This document shows, in pieces, positions 59,501-64,000 of a stretch of DNA of 64,000 nucleotides. Position 1 is the stretch's first letter, and each line of letters begins with the position of its first letter. The DNA comes from Klebsormidium nitens (Eukaryota > Streptophyta > Klebsormidiophyceae > Klebsormidiales > Klebsormidiaceae). The notes below the pieces were generated by a model. The model saw only the letters and a program-made list of their open reading frames with translations, had not been told where the DNA came from and searched no databases. The DNA is taken from NCBI GenBank assembly GCA_000708835.1, contig DF237465.1, forward strand, positions 1 to 64,000, written 5' to 3'. Made by a program: the position numbers and the translations under genes.

Positions 59501-61052
59501 ATCGAGCAGAGCATCGGAGTGGATACGGGGGCGGTCACTGGGGGGAGGGGACAGGGGGAGGGGGGGGTAGAAGGAAAGGGTGGGAGCGCCAGAAAAGGGG
59601 AGACGGAGGGGGTGAATATGTACTTGACACTGTTGGAGGTGAGTGACGTGGGCAGGCGCGTCGTGACAAGGTCTGTGGATTGCGAAATGCTAGAAGGTCT
59701 GGGATCAGCGAATCTCCAAGAACGGGCTATTCATGACTGTAGAGTAGAAGTTGGCATCCGATTTGATGCGGACAGTCGACAAGAGGCCATTGCATCTGGT
59801 TCCGCCTGTGAGCCTTGAGTCTGCTGCGTTGAGGCAGCTAGGTAACACACGTGCCTCGTTACAATCCATGAATCGTCCGAACTCCCCGTGAGTGTTTGAT
59901 TCAAGATCGGACCACGGTCAAACAACCAGTACATGCAAGTTGAATTCGACAAGGAGGTGTCAAAGGTCCTGCAAACGTTTTGTCAAGATTCTCTATGATG
60001 CGCAGGTGTATCTTGACCCTCACGTGGGAGCTTCCGATGTCCCTTCTCACCAGCGTGGAGCCAACGAGGACACTCCACGTGGCACTGCGAGCAACTCCGA
60101 CGGAGTCTCCACCTCAGGCGCCGGTAACGACGTCCAAGTCTTCCCGGGGGGTGCGCGCAGGGGCAGTTCTACCCCCCGGAGTCGAAAACCGCGCAACTTA
60201 CAGCCAAACTTAGAAACGATACGCGCCTCCTCTCAGAGCAGCGGTTCAGAGGAGGCCGCTTTCCAAAACGGCCCCGGTTTGGGAGCGGTTAGTGTAAACC
60301 AGGAGGTCATGCTTGACGATGCGCTGCGGCTCTTGGTGCGGTTTTGGGACCGAATAGACGGCGCAAAGGCAGTGCGGCTGCTACCGGGGACGGTCGAGAT
60401 TGGGCGGCTGATTCCATTTCTCGGGCCGCTGCTCCGGCGGATCAGCGAGGGGAAACGGAATGCCGCGGTCGTGAAGAGCCTGCGGCGCAGCGAGAATCTG
60501 CAGGCAAGCGACCGGCGGGAGTGCTCAAATTGCGGTTATATGCGAATGCCCGATTACGTATCTCCTTCTGACCCTTTCCCCTGTGTCCTTTGCTTTCATC
60601 CTAAAGAATGGCAGCCCGTCACCATTTTTTGCTTCCCGTTCTGACACCTTGCAACTTCGTGTCCTTGAGCACTCTTTCACCTGTTCGATATGGGATGTTT
60701 TATTGATCTGAAGTCGCAAATCGTAATGGAAATCGGAAGTATGTTCCGTTACCTTTGACGCCTGACCGATCGTAAGCGGACGACGCTGCAATTCAAGCCA
60801 TACATAACAAAGCGGAACGGAAAGGGATAGAAAGAAATGAACTTTTGAGACGTGGTTGAAAGCTCATCCTCCCCTCCTTCCGCACAGGTGCGAGATCGGT
60901 TGCTCGAAGAACGGCGGCGTTCGTTCCGTGTGACAGGTGGCACTCTCTGCACCATCTGTCACAAGAAGATCGGGACAGGCGTGTTTGCCGTGCATCCAGA
61001 CAACCGGCTCGTCCATTTCTCGTGCTATAAGGAGACCGGGACAGCACCATGA
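53526..61052 (+). CDS. VPS39: Vacuolar sorting protein 39 (HOPS subunit)
   Basis: Ten exons, all in phase 0: 53526-53615, 53979-54116, 54569-54970, 55962-56093, 56601-56747, 57116-57274, 57715-58404, 58859-59638, 60006-60503, 60888-61052; 1066 residues. VPS39/VAM6 links HOPS to Rab7 and drives vacuole fusion. The start MVHSAFKAV and VGCLDGSLQVHG open the N-terminal CNH/beta-propeller part (about 1-300). A helical clathrin-repeat-like middle follows (ISQLLAGRQYEDALLLCQQL). The last exon has the family's C-terminal metal-binding motif (CTICHKKIGTGVFAVHP ... HFSCY). Exon 8 has Gly-rich low-complexity inserts longer than expected for the family. Intron 9 appears to use a GC donor (CAG|GCAAGC at 60504), because only that join gives the conserved NLQ-VRD. 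A GT donor 54 nt further on would add 18 residues. Confidence 0.93.
55563..55830 (+). repeat. Echoes of exon 4 border of VPS39, period about 115 bp
   Basis: The first about 30 nt of exon 4 (GACAACATCGGCGTATTTGTGG) recur in changed form starting at 55565, 55680 and 55795, before the real exon at 55962. Spacings are 115, 115 and 167 bp. The first two keep AG acceptors (GCAG, GTAG); the third has lost it. The flanks TCTTACTTCC and CCTACTTCC downstream of the first two also match, showing that the unit spans both exon edge and intron. Confidence 0.88.
58777..58842 (+). repeat. 33-bp tandem repeat, two units, in VPS39 intron 7
   Basis: Two adjacent 33-bp units (each holding CCTCATGTTTCA and CGCAGAACGAAGTAC) differ at one position. 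They end 16 bp before the exon 8 acceptor. Confidence 0.9.
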
Positions 61053-62012
61053 AAACTTTATGCAAGTTTTGACTTGCGTACAAATCAAACATCTGTCGTT
61101 CTTCGGCTTCATCAACTTCGGACTCTACGTTCTTCTTGCTAGCCGGGCGCCCCTTGCAGTGGGGAGCACTGCCAGGATCGCGGTGGTACTTGCCTGCACT
61201 AAGGACACTGCAGCAATGCCAGTCGTTGTCAGACCGTTAATCTGATCCAAGCATAATAAATTCATGTCCGACCATCAAATACGCGGACTTCAACTTCTCT
61301 CGCTTAATGCACAGTTGAGACTGTGCGCTGCGTCAGATCTTTTGCCTAAGGGTACGGGTGATGCTGGAAGGGGGTCTAAGAAGTAGACAATGATTTTTAA
61401 TATGGCGTTGAGGCAAGCTCGGCCAATTGAGGCTCCTTATTTACGGCATACACGAGTTGTGTGCCTCTTTTCAAAATATGCCTGTGCACTACGAATGATC
61501 GGTCGAATGATGTGCACAAATGGATGTTTCCATATAATCATGTGAGCCGGGCCGCCGCGATTAATTGCAAAGCGATAACAATCTAATGCAATATGAACTA
61601 CGGGCAAATAGTATGCAATGGTTGCTTCGATCCGATTACATCAGTGTATAGCTATATAGGGCACAGCGTATACCCGGATACCAATTTTAGCCTACAGCTC
61701 ATGGGGGCCTACATGGCGCAAACAAGCCATGTGGAAGCCTTCGTTGTTGAAATCAAGTCTACGGAAAGAGACTATGAATTGTCCGCACGCCGCGCGCAAT
61801 TGCCAAACCGCGGCCGCGCCGGGCTGCCCGGCGGCCGGGCTGGACAAAGAAATCAATTATTGCAAATGTAGGTAAAAGCTACGTCCGTACAGCTTATCTG
61901 ACACCTGTTAAGGTCCATAGAACTCGGAAAACATTTGCATATTGGCTAAAGCATAATCTCATAATCTAATCCATAAGCGGATAGCGGATGAAATAACACT
62001 GCACGAAGACGC

Positions 62013-62099
62013 GGGCTATGAACTCTGTTGGTGATCGTATACGATATATGTATTACATATATGCAACGGGTATACGATCACCCACAGAGTTCATAGCCC
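62013..62099. repeat. Near-perfect hairpin with 30-bp arms
   Basis: Arms 62013-62042 and 62070-62099 are inverted repeats matching at 29 of 30 positions (GGGCTATGAACTCTGT...), with a 27-nt loop. A second inverted pair, ATGCAACGGG (62061-62070) and CCCGTTGCAT (62098-62107), overlaps the loop and the right arm. The hairpin could be a foldback insertion footprint or a small-RNA precursor. There is no direct evidence of transcription. Confidence 0.85.
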
Positions 62100-62567
62100 C
62101 GTTGCATCTGGGTTCTGGTTCTTCCACTAACCAAAGTCTCAAAGCCAAACCATAGATAGGCATGAATTTCCTCCAAACCCACACTAGAACCTGGTTTGAA
62201 CCGGTCAACCCCCTTCTAATGCCCACTATAAGGAGGGTATAGGCCATCATAAACCAATAAACTCACCATCTGCTTCCCGTTCTTGTGGATATACGTATAT
62301 CCATGGAGCACCATCTTGCTATCCAAAACAGCCCCTCTGCCCGGGCGTAATTCAGATGAAGCAATGCAACATTTGGCATGACGATGCAGCCTGACGCTGA
62401 CGAAGAATTGTGATTCTCAAACTTCAAAGGTTTGCTACCGGACCTGCTTCAAACGTGTGCGCGCGTGCAAATCGCAGTGAGCTTACCGTCCGGACAGTCG
62501 ATACTGATTCGACTAACCTGACGGGACGCGGTGTGCCACATCCCGATCGATGTAGTGACTGAAACAG

Positions 62568-62688
62568 CCAGTGAACAGTAACGGAGACGGGTAGGGTTGG
62601 TTAGGGGGTTAGGGTGGGTACGGGTGCGGAGCGGGTGTTTCCTTAGGTTAGGGTTTTTAGTAACCCCAAAATGCTTACTGTTCACTGG
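62568..62688 (+). mobile_element. GGGTTAGG-rich foldback element, copy 4
   Basis: Arms CCAGTGAACAGTAA (62568-62581) and TTACTGTTCACTGG (62675-62688) are perfect 14-bp inverted repeats. The core has GGTTAGGGTGGGT, CGGGTGCGGAGC and TTAGGTTAGGG. The arms are unlike those of the other copies. It lies about 180 bp upstream of the BTB gene start. Confidence 0.75.
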
Positions 62689-62868
62689 GCTTGCTGTTCA
62701 CTAGATCGAGAAATACGTGTGCCACCGTCGATGGGAATCGTGCAGGTCGGTGCACTAGCGACAAAACAAGCCACCAATCGAAAAGCTGGAAAGGCCGTCG
62801 CGACCGCCGAACTTAATATGCGCCCTCGCGAGTCGCGACCCCTTTCCTACTGTTTCTCTGCCAACAAA

Positions 62869-64000
62869 ATGAAGCGAAGCGCAATGGCGGCCATGGAAAC
62901 GGACGCCCAGGACGCACAGGAAGACGCGCTGAAAGCTCAAAAGCTAGACCATGTTATCTTCAACGATGCATCCAGCAGCGATGTTGTTATTCGTTTGGTG
63001 AAGGAGACAGCTGCAGATGGGGCTACTTCCGAAGCTTTGTATCTTCACACAGATGTCCTTGTTGCATGCAGCACTTATTTTGCTGCTCAACTCTCCGAGC
63101 GCTGGGTCGGGGCGGATGTCTCGGTGGACGAGCAAGGACGACTTGTTCTTGTTGTGCATTTGAACGACGCTGGGAGCTTTGAGGCGTTCTCTGTGGCCCT
63201 TGCTAAGTTGTACGCTGAACTTGGTGTTGGTAGGGGACAGTCTGAGAAAGACATCAGCTTTTCTGGCTTTCAAGAAGCCTTGGCGTGCCTGCAACCAGCA
63301 GACCAACTGGGCTTGGAGTCCCTGTACAAATCTGCAGTATCTTATCTCCAGTCGATCCCCTGGACAGTGCAAGAGGAGGGAATGATCGTGGAGCTGCTAA
63401 GCCGGACGCGAATTCCTGAGGAAAAGCTCTTGGAAAGGACTAGGGAAGCAAGCATCACGACTCAGTACAGAATCCTGGAAGCTGTAGTTGCCAATGCGGT
63501 CCAGGGTCTAAGATCCTCAGCATTTTGCCGCAGCTTCGTTGAAAAGTTGCTCAGTTCCGATTCCAGCAGCAACCGGCAAGTGATAGAGAGGGCACTCAAT
63601 GAGATCTTCAAAGATCTTGAAGCATCCAGCGTTGAGACATTGAAAAAACTCATTCAGAATCTAGTGAAAGATGCCGGTTTCAAGGCCTTCGCTGACAAGC
63701 TGGAATGGCTTTTTGGCCTCCCTCTTCCATTGGTTGCAAGTGAGCGCAGCCTGAAAATCAAGCGGAAGATAGTGGATGTGGTGCTCCCATTGAGGAGCGA
63801 CAAGTCAGACTTTCGCATATTATTCTGGAGCGCAGGCTTGTCCAATTTGCACTCGGTCCTCGTGGCAGAGGTCATCAAAGGGAGGCTTCCCCTGGATGTG
63901 GAATGCCGCAAAGGCTTGGTCGAAATGTGGTTCCTAGCTTTTAAGTCGCTTTCCGAAGCTGGCTGCTCTTTGGGTGGAAGGCTTCCAGATCCAGAGCTGG
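62869..64000 (+). CDS. BTB/POZ-domain protein (3' end beyond the window)
   Basis: An uninterrupted frame of 377 codons runs from the ATG at 62869 to the window edge. Residues of about 25-150 look like a plant BTB/POZ domain (DHVIFNDASSSDVVIRLV, LYLHTDVLVACSTYFAAQLSERW). A helical region follows, as in plant BTB proteins with a BACK-like C-terminal part (LLSRTRIPEEKLLE, LEAVVANAVQGL). BTB proteins commonly serve as substrate adaptors of CUL3 ubiquitin ligases; that role is inferred. No intron is seen in 1.1 kb, unlike most neighbours. The start is the first ATG of the frame; a second Met follows at codon 6. Confidence 0.85.
   Translation, partial: MKRSAMAAMETDAQDAQEDALKAQKLDHVIFNDASSSDVVIRLVKETAADGATSEALYLHTDVLVACSTYFAAQLSERWVGADVSVDEQGRLVLVVHLNDAGSFEAFSVALAKLYAELGVGRGQSEKDISFSGFQEALACLQPADQLGLESLYKSAVSYLQSIPWTVQEEGMIVELLSRTRIPEEKLLERTREASITTQYRILEAVVANAVQGLRSSAFCRSFVEKLLSSDSSSNRQVIERALNEIFKDLEASSVETLKKLIQNLVKDAGFKAFADKLEWLFGLPLPLVASERSLKIKRKIVDVVLPLRSDKSDFRILFWSAGLSNLHSVLVAEVIKGRLPLDVECRKGLVEMWFLAFKSLSEAGCSLGGRLPDPEL

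Larger units (their letters stand above)
61053..62868. other. Intergenic between VPS39 and the BTB gene
   Basis: About 1.8 kb. It holds a strong hairpin (62013-62099) and foldback element copy 4 (62568-62688). The rest is AT-rich non-coding sequence with no supported gene. Confidence 0.6.

Noticed and set aside
1-64000. CRISPR arrays, operons, bacterial mobile elements
   Set aside because: None present. The tandem repeats seen contain exon edges with variable spacers and lie in introns of nuclear genes.

Overview
The window is nuclear DNA of an intron-rich green-lineage eukaryote. Every recognisable protein is closest in layout to a plant protein: SLX9-like, germin-like cupins, plant-type VPS39, ORC2, a WD40 protein of the BRWD/PHIP family, and F-box and BTB proteins. 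Short phase-consistent GT-AG introns, about 50% GC and the absence of operons agree with this. A streptophyte alga of the Klebsormidium kind is my best guess; that is inference, not proof.

Layout. 1-3251: 3' part of a ribosome-biogenesis SLX9-like gene (+). 4722-18530: three tandem six-exon germin-like genes (-) with identical exon lengths and phases. Two are intact. In the third, exons 4 and 5 lie on the opposite strand although they are still perfect. 20267-24883: a four-exon SAM-domain protein with a plastid-transit-like N-terminus (-). 25942-32126: a seven-exon phosphoglycerate-mutase-family protein (+), head-to-head with the SAM gene. 33586-44574: a BRWD-like WD40 protein (-) with a prion-like tail. 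45651-46922: an intronless F-box gene (+). 47858-52790: ORC2 (-). 53006-53077: initiator tRNA-Met (-). 53526-61052: VPS39 (+), head-to-head with ORC2. 62869-64000: the 5' part of an intronless BTB/POZ gene (+). Most multi-exon models were joined exon by exon with matching splice phases and end on a stop in frame.

The main unexplained signal is structural. In at least six different genes, introns hold decaying tandem copies of the neighbouring exon border (the splice site plus about 25-75 nt of exon), usually about 110-140 bp apart. Many copies keep their own splice AG or GT. They look like echoes of the exon edge and form arrays of competing splice sites. They are best seen in the mutase gene (four arrays), the germin-like genes, VPS39, BRWD and ORC2.

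Two other signals stand out. The first is a dispersed element of about 75 bp, rich in GGGTTAGG-like words, present four times and flanked by inverted repeats that differ between copies. The second is a strong excess of the palindrome TGACGTCA, with three exact copies of the 12-mer GCTGACGTCAGC. The genes are unrelated housekeeping and accessory functions and form no pathway together; the only local family is the germin-like cluster.
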